64,000 nt of DNA from Streptomyces sp. NBC_00358 (GTDB lineage Bacteria > Actinomycetota > Actinomycetes > Streptomycetales > Streptomycetaceae): positions 1,054,001-1,118,000 of the forward strand of contig NZ_CP107976.1 of the NCBI RefSeq assembly GCF_036099295.1. The letters run 5' to 3'. This document shows, in pieces, positions 47,573 to 55,452 of the stretch. A model generated the notes under the pieces. It had not been told where the DNA came from. It saw only the letters and a program-made list of their open reading frames with translations, and did no database searches. Each line of letters begins with the position of its first letter. Within the stretch, counting starts at the first letter, position 1. Position numbers and translations under genes: made by a program.

Positions 47573-48388
47573 ATGCTCGACCTGGGGCCGTTCATGACCT
47601 ATCACCACGGCTGGTTCGCCGGTTATGTATTACCGGCCATGCTGAGTGCCGGCCTCGCGTGGGTCGGCTTGGCGCGCAATTCCGTCGGCAAGGGCCGACT
47701 GCTGGGCAGTTGGAGATCCGCCGGCCTGACCCTCCTGGTTCTCTCTCTGACAGGTGCGGTCGGAATCGCGGCCGGGATGGCCCTTCCACACCTGGCGAAG
47801 CTGCCCCCGGTCGCCGCGGGCCTGGCAACCGGTGTCACCACCATGCCGCGCAAGCGGCAGGACGATACGACCCAGCCGTACGTCAAGTTCATGACGCTCG
47901 GCATCGCCTGGTTCAGGGAACGGCTCGAGTACCGCATGCAACTCGACGCTCACACCTGGTGCGACGGGTTCCTGGACAGCTTCGAGAGATCGACGCAGCT
48001 CCGCGTGTTCGTACACGACCTCAGGAACTATCTGGCGGACCGGCATCCCACGCTCACCAAAGCGATCACCAACCTCTTCGACGCAGCCGACAAGGCGATG
48101 ATCCACGCGCTTGAGGTGCAGACGAAGACCGATCAGGCGCGCCGTGAAATCCCGACCAACTGGATGCGCGAGCCGACCGATGAAGAGGTCTATCAGTGCC
48201 GCAGCGCCATGGGTGAGGCGCGCAACCGCTGCGGTGACCTGCTGATGTACGCCTATGTGCACGGCCGCCGGACGGAGGAGGCCGAGCTTGAGACACTGCG
48301 CGCCAAGGCCCTGCCGAACGACGCCTTCCACAGCTCGGCTCTGCCGCAGCAAGGACGACGGTTCAGCCTGCGCCGCAACCGCACCTAA
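47573..48388 (+). CDS. membrane-anchored hypothetical protein with a TTA codon
   Basis: From the ATG at 47573 (47594 is an alternative; no clear ribosome site) the protein has 271 residues. Two to three hydrophobic segments (YVLPAMLSAGLAWVGLA, TLLVLSLTGAVGIAAGMAL, LPPVAAGLATGV) fill residues ~18-90. The rest is a soluble, mostly helical domain (QLRVFVHDLRNYLADRH, ITNLFDAADKAMIHALEV, GDLLMYAYVHGRRTEEAELETL). I do not recognise a family. Codon 20 is TTA (47630-47632), so bldA dependence is likely. Confidence 0.72.
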   Translation: MLDLGPFMTYHHGWFAGYVLPAMLSAGLAWVGLARNSVGKGRLLGSWRSAGLTLLVLSLTGAVGIAAGMALPHLAKLPPVAAGLATGVTTMPRKRQDDTTQPYVKFMTLGIAWFRERLEYRMQLDAHTWCDGFLDSFERSTQLRVFVHDLRNYLADRHPTLTKAITNLFDAADKAMIHALEVQTKTDQARREIPTNWMREPTDEEVYQCRSAMGEARNRCGDLLMYAYVHGRRTEEAELETLRAKALPNDAFHSSALPQQGRRFSLRRNRT

Positions 48389-48467
48389 GGGCTGAGGTCG
48401 GCGCAGAAACGGGATGTCCGCCGCAGGACGTCCATCGGCTCCCGCAGGCACCGACGACGGAGCACAC

Positions 48468-48803
48468 CTATCGATGTGTCGGGATGCCGCTTCCACGTAG
48501 GGTCGAGGACTCTCCGCTCCTCACGGACGCCTCTTCCGCGGCCTCTGGGCGGCGAGGAGAAAACCTGATCTCGACGTCCGCTCCCAGCGCTTCCGCCGCC
48601 GCGGCCAGCGTGCGCACCGTCAGGTTCGCCTCGCCCGACATGATCTGACTGACCCGGCCGGGACTGACGCCCATGGCTCTGGCCAGGTCCGCACGTGTCT
48701 TGCCCAGGCCCGCCAACAGGCCTGCCAGAGAAGCTGTCGCCTGGTGCGCCAACTGAACTCCGGCTAACTCGGTGCTGCCTTCACCACGAGTGAAGAAGCT
48801 CAT
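48468..48803 (-). CDS. Xre/Cro-CI-type HTH regulator with a TTA codon
   Basis: The 111-residue protein has an HTH: LAGLLAGLGKTRADLARAMGVSPGRVSQIMSGEANLTVRTLAAAAEALG-like sequence (residues ~25-75), with Arg/Glu-rich tail. Codon 13 is TTA (48765-48767). Codons ending in A/T are more common than in neighbouring genes, suggesting recent transfer. It overlaps a small upstream frame by four bases. A perfect palindrome 60 bases upstream of its ATG (48863-48878) is a likely operator. Confidence 0.85.
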   Translation of the reverse strand: MSFFTRGEGSTELAGVQLAHQATASLAGLLAGLGKTRADLARAMGVSPGRVSQIMSGEANLTVRTLAAAAEALGADVEIRFSPRRPEAAEEASVRSGESSTLRGSGIPTHR

Positions 48804-49042
48804 GCATTGCCCCCAACCAAAGCTGCTGCAGCGGGTGTTGCCGCTATCTCCAGAATGCCATCTTTAGGTCTACCTAAACACTCGATTCCAGCGGAATCTC
48901 CGGACACGACGGCCCGAAGCGGTCTGCCGGCATGCCTGTGACCTGCCGCTACAGGTTCTCCGACCTGTCCATCCGGGGCTGATTCAACGTCACTCCAACG
49001 GGGGTTCAGAGCCGGTGACGACCCCTCAGAGCCGAGTCGCAC
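48800..49042 (-). CDS. possible small protein coupled to the HTH gene
   Basis: An 80-residue frame ends in ATGA, overlapping the HTH start. It has TTA in codon 56 (48875-48877), inside the palindrome, and many A/T-ending codons. The start codon (GTG at 49042) lies within the end of the MFS gene and has no ribosome site. The C-terminal half (VSGDSAGIECLGRPKDGILEIAATPAAAAL, about 45-75) reads like protein. It may instead be the promoter region of the HTH gene. Confidence 0.35.
   Translation of the reverse strand: MRLGSEGSSPALNPRWSDVESAPDGQVGEPVAAGHRHAGRPLRAVVSGDSAGIECLGRPKDGILEIAATPAAAALVGGNA
48863..48878 (-). promoter_or_regulatory. perfect palindrome before the HTH gene
   Basis: TTTAGGT (48863-48869) and ACCTAAA (48872-48878) are perfect inverted repeats with a 2-bp spacer, about 60 bases upstream of the HTH start. 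A probable autoregulatory operator. Confidence 0.7.
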
Positions 49043-50564
49043 GGCTGGGCCCGTGGGACGGTTCCGGTGGGCGGGGCGGAGGCCGGGGCCTTCGGTCGCG
49101 CAGCCAGTCGTGGACAGCCAGGCCGAAGGCGCCCAGGATGAACACGATCCCGGAACCGATGGCGATCACAACGGCGGACCGGTAGTCGTGGCGGCCGGTG
49201 CCGAGCACCACGTAGAAGAGCCCCGGCAGCGCGGCCGTACCGACGGCGCCGCCCAGTCGCTGGGCCGTCTGCAACGCACCGCCGGCCGCGCCCGCCATGC
49301 GCACCGGCACGTCCCGCAGGGTCATCGTGACATTGGGCGAGATGACACAGCCGCTCCCCAGACCGCCGGCGAACAGGACGGGAGCCGCGAACCACAGGGC
49401 GGTGTCCCCGGAAGCGAGACGCAGCGCCAGGACCGCTCCGCCGAGCCCGAGGGCCACGACAGCGAGACCGCAGACGGTCAGCAGCCTGCCCAGCCGCTCC
49501 ACCAGCCGCCCGGCCACCACGGCCGCCGCGGCCGAACCGAGGGCGAAAGGGGTCACCGCGAGCCCCGAACGCAGCGGCGAGTAACCCTGACCGTTCTGGA
49601 AGTAGAGGGCGAACACCAGCCACACCCCGCTGAACCCCACGAAGTACAGGGCGGCGATGGTCGCACCGACGGCATACCCCCGCGTGCTCGTGACCAGGCG
49701 AGGATGCAGGAGCGGTCGGCCGCCGCCCGCCGCCAGCCGCCGCTCCCACCACGCGAACGCCATGAGCAGCGCCGCCCCCACCGGGAACAGCCACCACAGC
49801 CTCCGTACACCGCCGGACTCCGCGAGGACCAGCGGAAGCATCATCGCGAGCACACCGCAGCCGAGCAGCGCGACGCCGCGCAGGTCCAGTCGCTCCCGGT
49901 GGCCCGGAACGACCCTGGGCAGCAGGCGCAGGCCCAGCAGGAACGCGACGGCTCCGACCGGCACGTTCACGTAGAAGATCCAGCGCCAGCCCTGCGGCCC
50001 GTCGGCGAGCATCAGGATCAGTCCCCCGATGACGGGGCCCACCGCGCTGGAGATGCCGACCGTCGCACCGAAGAGGCCGAAGGCCCGGCCGCGCTCGGCT
50101 CCCCGGAACATCTGCTGGATGAGGGCGGAGTTCTGCGGCGCGAGGCAGCCGGCCGCCACGCCCTGCGCCAGTCGGGCCACGACGAGGAGGGTGATGGTCG
50201 GGGCCGCGCCCGCCGCGGCGCTGCACAGGACGAAGCCGGCGAGCGCGAGAAGGAAGATCCGCCGTCGGCCGATCGCGTCGCCCAGCCGTCCGGCCGTTAC
50301 GAGTACGAGCGCGAAGGTGAGGGCGTAGCCGGAGACGACCCACTGGATGGACGGGGCACTGGCGTGCAGGTCACGCTGCATCGACGGCAGGGCCACCGCG
50401 ACGATGGTGACGTCGAGCAGGCTCATGAACCCGGCCGCCAGGCTGACCCACAGAGCACGCCAGCGCCGCGGATCGGCGCCCTCGGCCGACGCCCCCAGCT
50501 CGCCGGCCCCGGGCCCGTCGTCCCGGCTTCCGCCGCGTCCGTCTGCCTGCGCGTCCGGTCCCAC
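49026..50564 (-). CDS. MFS drug exporter, DHA2 (14-helix) family
   Basis: The GTG at 50564 follows AGAGGAG and gives 512 residues (an ATG at 50597 has no ribosome site). Marks: LLDVTIVAVALPSMQRDLHAS-type motif D1 in helix 1, GRLGDAIGRRRIF (motif A), VARLAQGVAAG (motif B), GPVIGGLI (motif C), and a total of ~14 helices. The tail is Pro/Arg-rich. DHA2 proteins export drugs or the host's own antibiotics by proton antiport. Confidence 0.93.
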   Translation of the reverse strand: MGPDAQADGRGGSRDDGPGAGELGASAEGADPRRWRALWVSLAAGFMSLLDVTIVAVALPSMQRDLHASAPSIQWVVSGYALTFALVLVTAGRLGDAIGRRRIFLLALAGFVLCSAAAGAAPTITLLVVARLAQGVAAGCLAPQNSALIQQMFRGAERGRAFGLFGATVGISSAVGPVIGGLILMLADGPQGWRWIFYVNVPVGAVAFLLGLRLLPRVVPGHRERLDLRGVALLGCGVLAMMLPLVLAESGGVRRLWWLFPVGAALLMAFAWWERRLAAGGGRPLLHPRLVTSTRGYAVGATIAALYFVGFSGVWLVFALYFQNGQGYSPLRSGLAVTPFALGSAAAAVVAGRLVERLGRLLTVCGLAVVALGLGGAVLALRLASGDTALWFAAPVLFAGGLGSGCVISPNVTMTLRDVPVRMAGAAGGALQTAQRLGGAVGTAALPGLFYVVLGTGRHDYRSAVVIAIGSGIVFILGAFGLAVHDWLRDRRPRPPPRPPEPSHGPSRATRL

Positions 50565-50761
50565 GCCGGGGGCTCCTCTCCGCCGCTCCCCCACCATCTT
50601 CGGCCCGCGCGGGCATCCGGCAACAGGAACTGCCCCGCCGCTCGGCGTCCCTCCGAGCCGCGGGACCTCACGCCCAGCGGCTCACTCCGGCCGTCGGACG
50701 GGCGTCGGCGGGGACAGGGGGGAGGGCGGGGGCGGCAAGTGGCCGCCCCTGGGCACGTGAC

Positions 50762-50793
50762 TGTGGGGCCCGTTCCCCTGAACGGGCCCCACA
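50762..50793 (-). terminator. 14-bp hairpin downstream of the CsbD gene
   Basis: TGTGGGGCCCGTTC (50762-50775) pairs perfectly with GAACGGGCCCCACA (50780-50793) around the loop CCCT. It lies past the repeats that follow the CsbD gene on the minus strand. Confidence 0.8.
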
Positions 50794-50828
50794 TGGTCCG
50801 GTCGAAGCGACCGCGCCGACTCCCTGGA

Positions 50829-50916
50829 CGTGCGCCGTCAGCGTTTCCTCGACGTGCGCCGTCAGCGCTCTGTGAACGATCGCCGTCAGCGTTTCCCGAA
50901 CGTTCGCTGTCAGCCC
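50829..50916. repeat. 24-bp tandem repeats after the CsbD gene
   Basis: Units at 50829, 50853, 50877 and a partial at 50901 share CGNNCGCCGTCAGCGTTTCC-type sequence in 24-bp phase. The last one overlaps the CsbD stop codon. They sit between that stop and the hairpin at 50762-50793. Confidence 0.85.
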
Positions 50917-51083
50917 TTGAAGACGTCCTTCGTCTTCTCCTTGGCCTGCCGGGCGTCGCCCTTCGCCTTCTCGGCCCGGCCCTCGGCGGTCATGCGCTCG
51001 TTGCCGACGGCACGTCCGGCCGCCTCCTTCGTCTTGCCCTTGGCCTGCTCCATCTTGGCCTTGGCCTTCTCTTCGCCACCCAC
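50910..51083 (-). CDS. CsbD-family stress protein
   Basis: A 57-residue protein read from the GTG at 51083 (GAAGTGAG upstream): VGGEEKAKAKMEQAKGKTKE, then AAGRAVGNERMTAEGRAEKA and KGDARQAKEKTKDVFKG. It is all-helical, Lys/Glu/Ala-rich, with the GNERMTAEGRAEKAKG block of the CsbD/YjbJ family. Members are abundant, stress-induced, disordered-helical proteins of unclear role. A sigma-B-like promoter lies just upstream (51132-51155). Confidence 0.87.
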   Translation of the reverse strand: MGGEEKAKAKMEQAKGKTKEAAGRAVGNERMTAEGRAEKAKGDARQAKEKTKDVFKG

Positions 51084-51131
51084 GATGTCTCACTTCCCCA
51101 TCACGATCGACTTCGGGTGTCGAACATCGAG

Positions 51132-51155
51132 TGACCCGTCCGACCGGGGTCAAAC
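51132..51155 (-). promoter_or_regulatory. sigma-B-like promoter for the CsbD gene
   Basis: On the minus strand GTTT is followed, after 14 bases, by GGGTCA. The Streptomyces sigma-B consensus is GNNT-N14-16-GGGTAC/T, so the -10 element differs at the last bases. The site is ~48 bases before the CsbD GTG. Confidence 0.5.
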
Positions 51156-51323
51156 GTGAAGATCGGGGATCAGTACCGTCCGCTCGGTGACCCTCCGTGA
51201 TCGCGTGCGGCTCCGGCATGCCGGAATGAGTGGGCTGGGCCAGCCTGGATACATGGGCCGATGCCCCTTCGATCGGTCCGGAGGGTCACGCCCGTCTTGG
51301 GCAGCCAGAGCGAGGACGACGTC

Positions 51324-51866
51324 ATGGGTGATGAGGTCTACCAGCCGGGAGGCCCCGATGTCCGCGAGGACGAAGGCATCCTCGACCCTGAGGACACCCT
51401 TGAGGACCGGGGCTCGGATCCCTTCGACGAAGGGTGGTCGCCTCCCGAGCGACCGCTCGCGGTCGAGCATCGAGGCACCACGGCGCGTGAGCAGCGTGAA
51501 GGCGAGAGCCTGGACGAGAAGCTGGCCGAGGAGCGGACGGATCCGTCACTGGAGGAGTCCGACGAGGACGAGGACGACGGTGTCGGCGGCCTGGCGGACG
51601 AGGACGGCGAACTCCTGGACGGCGAGATGGGCGCCGACCGTGCGGAACGGATCCTGGCCCTCGACGAGGGCGCCCATCAGGACGCCGAGCACGACATGAT
51701 CGCCGAGGACGGCGACGCCGACGACGGCACGGCCTCCGCGGAGGAGGCGGCCGTCCACCTGATACCCGACGACGACATGCCCGAGCGACTGCCGGACGAG
51801 GACGGTCGCCGCGCCCCGCGGGACGAGGTCCGCCGCCTGCGCTCGGAGACGGACGTCACTCCGTAG
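51324..51866 (+). CDS. DUF5709 acidic protein
   Basis: The ATG at 51324 (GCGAGGA upstream) gives 180 residues, extremely rich in Asp/Glu. The family signature is clear: MGDEVYQPGG, ILDPEDTLEDRGSDPFDEGWSPPERPLAVE, REQREGESLDEKLAEE and RAERILALDEG near the middle. No fold or function is established. It lies among CsbD-type stress genes. Confidence 0.87.
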   Translation: MGDEVYQPGGPDVREDEGILDPEDTLEDRGSDPFDEGWSPPERPLAVEHRGTTAREQREGESLDEKLAEERTDPSLEESDEDEDDGVGGLADEDGELLDGEMGADRAERILALDEGAHQDAEHDMIAEDGDADDGTASAEEAAVHLIPDDDMPERLPDEDGRRAPRDEVRRLRSETDVTP

Positions 51867-52558
51867 CCGGAGGCTGATGCCCCTCCCCGCACGAGTCGGC
51901 GTGCGGACACCCGGTCGGTGCACGGTGTGCGGACACCCGGTGGTACGAGAGGACCGGGTTCCTACGGACGGTGCCCAGGTGCTCGTACGGCGCGGGCATG
52001 GTCGTACCGTGCCGGCGCGTTCGTCTCGTACCGGCTGGGTGGTACGCCGCCGATGCCGTCCGTCGTACGGCCCCGATGCCGTCGGTCGTAGGTGCCGATG
52101 CCGTCGTACGGTGTCGAGGGGCGGTCGGTCAGTCCTCGCCCCTGACGATGTTCCAGTCGGGGGCGGACCGGTCCGTGCGGGCCGTTCGGTCGGCCGTCGC
52201 CGGGACGCAGGTCCGCGGACCGCCGAGGCGCCGACGGCGCGACATGGCCCATCCCGTTTCGGGTCGTGCGGTGGTCCTGGTACTGATGTCCGCGGTCACG
52301 GCTCTTCTTCCTTCTTCTCCGCTCGGCCCCGGTTCCCTGTGCGTCCGGGCCCCGTCGGGTCCGGCCGTCTCTCCTGCGACTCCGGGCTGTCCGTATCGGG
52401 TCCCCCTCGGCGGCTCGGGGAAACCCGGCCACAGCCGGCGGGGCGTCGTACGCGGACGGACAGGCCGGTTTGCGGTGCCGTCCGCGAGGCCACACGGTGA
52501 GAAAGGGAGGCGTGGCCCGCCGGGTCGCGGCACGGAGCGCCCCGAGAGGACGGCGACG
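51867..52558. other. 692-base region without a convincing gene
   Basis: Contains three imperfect copies of a ~22-bp element with GATGCCGTC at 52052, 52075 and 52097, each followed by GTCGTA or GTACGG, and many GTACGG words between 51950 and 52110. Open frames here look like GC noise. The promoter of the CsbD gene at 52559 should be in the last part. Confidence 0.5.
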
Positions 52559-52738
52559 ATGATGTTCAAGGGCAACGCGAAGGCGAAACAGATCAAGGGC
52601 AAGGTGAAGGAGTCCGTCGGAAAGGTGTTGGGAGACACCTCGGTCCAGAGAGCGGGACGCCGTGATCAACTGCGCGGCAAGGCCCAGGAGATGACCGAGA
52701 AGACCACGGCGCGCGTCCGCAGCTGGACCAAACACTGA
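52559..52738 (+). CDS. CsbD-family stress protein (second copy)
   Basis: The ATG at 52559 (with AGAGGA eight bases upstream) gives 59 residues: MMFKGNAKAKQIKGKVKESV, GKVLGDTSVQRAGRRDQLRG, then KAQEMTEKTTARVRSWTKH. The GKVKESVGKVLGD and KAQEMTEK segments are CsbD/YjbJ-like. It differs from the copy at 50910-51083 and is encoded on the opposite strand. Confidence 0.85.
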   Translation: MMFKGNAKAKQIKGKVKESVGKVLGDTSVQRAGRRDQLRGKAQEMTEKTTARVRSWTKH

Positions 52739-53386
52739 CCAGGACTCCTCAGCACCTCACCGACCGCGTTGACGGCGGCGAACACGGCGGGTTCCAGCGC
52801 CACCCCGGGTCCGGGTCGGAGTCCGGGTCGGGGTCCGGGTCGGGGTCGGGGTCCGGGTCGGGGTCCGGGTCGGGGTCGGGGTCCGGGTCGGGGTCTTTCG
52901 GGCGCCGCGCCGAATCCGGGGCGGGGTCCACCGGCTTGCCCGCCTTCTCCGCGTTCCGCCGGGTCGGGCCGGTCTCTCTCACCGTCGCCGCGCACCGCGC
53001 AAGGAGCACCGTGGAACGGGTCTACGCCTGGGCATGCGCCCTGGAGACGCGGCGTGGAACTACGGCCTGGACATGCGCCTTGGGATCGCACGGCCCGCGG
53101 CTCCCCCGGGCCGTACGATCCCCCTGAGCGGGCGGACCTCATGAGGTGCCGTGCCCGTCTTGTCCGGTGCCACAAATGCCACCTCTATGATGGTATTGGG
53201 CGTTTCCGTCCGATGTGTGGCGTCCGCCGCCACGACCGGAGACACCTTGCCGCAGCGGAACCCGCCGAAACAGCCATCAGAGCGGCGAGGCGGCGGGGCC
53301 AGGAGGAGACGGTCGCGCAAGCGTGGCGACCCGCTCGGCACTCCTCCCAGCGGGAGAGAAGCGCGTCTCACGCGGAGGAGTGAGCC
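52739..53386. other. 648-base region with a 6-bp-unit minisatellite, no gene seen
   Basis: The stretch 52806-52895 is a G/C minisatellite (listed). The rest is GC-rich sequence with only shadow frames; the AT-richer part 53160-53200 may be the promoter of the GvpF/L gene. Confidence 0.5.
52806..52895. repeat. minisatellite of 6-bp units (CGGGTC/GGGGTC)
   Basis: Fifteen 6-bp units, with a higher-order 30-bp pattern. On the minus strand it reads as repeated Asp-Pro codons, but no gene is supported. Confidence 0.9.
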
Positions 53387-54100
53387 ATGGCCGTCCACGT
53401 CTACTCGATCACTTTCAAGGATCATCCGCTCCGCCTCGACGACCTCGACGGCGTCGGCACGCCGCCCACCCCGTTGCGCACGGTGACCGGCGGCCCCCTC
53501 TGCGCTGTGGTGAGCGACGGACCGGCGGAACTGCCCCTCGAACAGGGGGACATCGACGCCCACGAGAAGATCCAGAAGCGACTGATGGCGGACGGCACCG
53601 TACTCCCCCTGAAGTTCGGCTGCACGGCCCCGGACGACGAAGCGGTCCGGCTCGCGCTGGAGGAACGCGCCGACGACTACGCCGACCGGCTGGGCCGGTT
53701 GGAGGGCTGCGTCGAGTACCGGCTCAGGGCGTCACAGGACGAGGAGATGCTGCTGCGGGAGATCCTGTCGGAGTCCGAGGCGGCCCGGCGGCTCGACGAG
53801 CGGATACGCGCGGGCACGGCGGCACCCGACACGGCTCCGCGCCTCGGCGAACTGGTCGTCGCGGAAACCCGGGCCCGGCAGAAGGCCTTGGCGTCGGGAG
53901 TGATCGAGGCGCTTCGCCCCTTCGCCCGGGAGACCGACTCCGGGCAGCCGGACGGAACGGACTTCCTCAGCGTCTCCTTCCTGGTGAACGAGGAACAGGA
54001 CGAACTGTTCCTCGCAACGGAGTTGAGCCTCGCCCACCAGATGGGCGAGGGCTTCGACTTCCGACTCGACGGTCCCCTTCCTCCGTACAGCTTCGGTTGA
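53387..54100 (+). CDS. lone GvpF/GvpL-family gas-vesicle protein
   Basis: The ATG at 53387 (GGAGGAG upstream) gives 237 residues. The GvpF/L signature is present: MAVHVYSITF, GGPLCAVVSD, VLPLKFGCTAPDDEAV, the charged helices with LVVAETRARQKAL, LSVSFLVNEEQDELF, and the C-terminal FRLDGPLPPYSFG. GvpF/L proteins are minor components of gas vesicles. No other gvp gene is present within the window, so it is an orphan here. Confidence 0.93.
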   Translation: MAVHVYSITFKDHPLRLDDLDGVGTPPTPLRTVTGGPLCAVVSDGPAELPLEQGDIDAHEKIQKRLMADGTVLPLKFGCTAPDDEAVRLALEERADDYADRLGRLEGCVEYRLRASQDEEMLLREILSESEAARRLDERIRAGTAAPDTAPRLGELVVAETRARQKALASGVIEALRPFARETDSGQPDGTDFLSVSFLVNEEQDELFLATELSLAHQMGEGFDFRLDGPLPPYSFG

Positions 54101-54169
54101 TACAACGGCTGTGTTCACAGGCCGACGGGCCCATGTCCTGCGTTCCGTGCGGCCGACGGGGGAGTCGCG

Positions 54170-55372
54170 GTGCCGTTCACCCAAGTGATCAGCGGGTGCG
54201 GGTCGATCGCGCTCATGACCCTGGTCGCGCTGCGCCCGCCGCGGCCCCGGCGTACAACTCCCTTCACCCTGAGCTTCTTTCTGACGTTCCTGATCAACGA
54301 GCAGCCCTTCCTCGCCCTGTACGTACTGGCGGCCGGAACGGTGCCCCCACTGGTCGCCGGCGAGACGGCAACGCCGTCGTGGTGGCTGGGCACGGGTTTG
54401 GCCACGGGCACCGCAGCCGGGGTGCTGTGGCTCGCCGTGCGTGCCCGCACCGCGGGGCCCCGGCTGACCGCCGCGCTGCAGCGGGCACTCGGGCCGCGGG
54501 CGGTACCGCGACGCCGACGACACGGCGTGTGGCCGCTGGTGCGTCTGCTGGTCCTGCCGCTGGTTTCCTACCGGTTCGGCGTACGGCGGGTGGCGAACGT
54601 CCGATACGGCGACGGGGGCCGCGGCCACCTACTGGATGTGTACCGCCCCCGCTCAGGAGCGCGGAACGCGCCGGTCCTGGTCTACCTCCACGGCGGAGGC
54701 TTCCGCATCGGCAGCAAGCTGCTCGGCGCACGCCCCCTGCTCTACCGGCTCGCCGGCCGCGGTTGGGTGTGCGTGAGCGCCAACTACCGCCTCGGCGGGG
54801 GCCTTGACTACGCCGACCGGCTCGCCGATGTCCGGCAGGTCGTCCGCTGGGTGCACGAGAACGCCGCCGCCCACGGAGCCGACCCCGCGGCGCTGTTCCT
54901 CGCCGGCGGCTCGGCCGGGGCCCATCTCGCCTCCATGGCCGCGCTCACCGCCTCAGGTGTCCCAGGCCGGCCGGACGGCGAGGAGTGCGACAACGCGGTG
55001 GCGGGGGTGATCAGCCTCTACGGCTACTACGGGCAGGCCGACGGCGGCACCGACTCCACCCCGCTGGCACACCTGCACCCCGACGCCCCGCCGTTCCTCA
55101 TCGTCCACGGCACGCTGGACACACTCGTCCTGGTCGAGGACGCCCGCCACTTCGCCGCCGAGCTCGAAAGAGTCTCCACACAGCCGGTGGCCTACGCCGA
55201 ACTCCCGGGCACCCAGCATGCCTTCGACCTCTTCCCCTCGCTGCGCTTCCACGCGGTCACCGACGCGGTCGAGGACTTCACGTCCTGGGTCCGCGCCAAC
55301 GACACCAACCCTCCGCGGCATCGGGGGACGGCACCCTCCGACCAGGAAGGTGATCCGTTTTCGCCGCGATAG
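54170..55372 (+). CDS. membrane-anchored alpha/beta hydrolase (esterase/lipase, HGGG type)
   Basis: The GTG at 54170 (GGGGGAG upstream) gives 400 residues. About three membrane helices occupy residues 1-100. The hydrolase domain has the oxyanion motif HGGGFRIG, nucleophile GGSAGAHLAS, acid Asp in VHGTLDTLVLVED and His in GTQHAFDLF, a full triad. It probably hydrolyses an ester or acts on a lipid at the membrane. It starts 69 bases after the gas-vesicle gene on the same strand. Confidence 0.9.
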   Translation: MPFTQVISGCGSIALMTLVALRPPRPRRTTPFTLSFFLTFLINEQPFLALYVLAAGTVPPLVAGETATPSWWLGTGLATGTAAGVLWLAVRARTAGPRLTAALQRALGPRAVPRRRRHGVWPLVRLLVLPLVSYRFGVRRVANVRYGDGGRGHLLDVYRPRSGARNAPVLVYLHGGGFRIGSKLLGARPLLYRLAGRGWVCVSANYRLGGGLDYADRLADVRQVVRWVHENAAAHGADPAALFLAGGSAGAHLASMAALTASGVPGRPDGEECDNAVAGVISLYGYYGQADGGTDSTPLAHLHPDAPPFLIVHGTLDTLVLVEDARHFAAELERVSTQPVAYAELPGTQHAFDLFPSLRFHAVTDAVEDFTSWVRANDTNPPRHRGTAPSDQEGDPFSPR

Positions 55373-55452
55373 AAACCGAGCGCGACCGACGGACTCACGA
55401 GGGCGGATACCGGTCACCGTCCGGCACCCGTGCCACCGGGCCCTCCCGCCGG

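Noticed and set aside
48863..48878. Iron-box (DtxR/IdeR type) reading of TTTAGGTCTACCTAAA
   Set aside because: DtxR boxes are 19 bp with a different centre (TTAGGTTAGSCTAACCTAA); this site is shorter and sits before an HTH gene, so autoregulation is simpler.
52749..53009. Minus-strand frame with a long Asp-Pro repeat
   Set aside because: Encoded entirely by the 6-bp minisatellite; no conserved domain or ribosome site.
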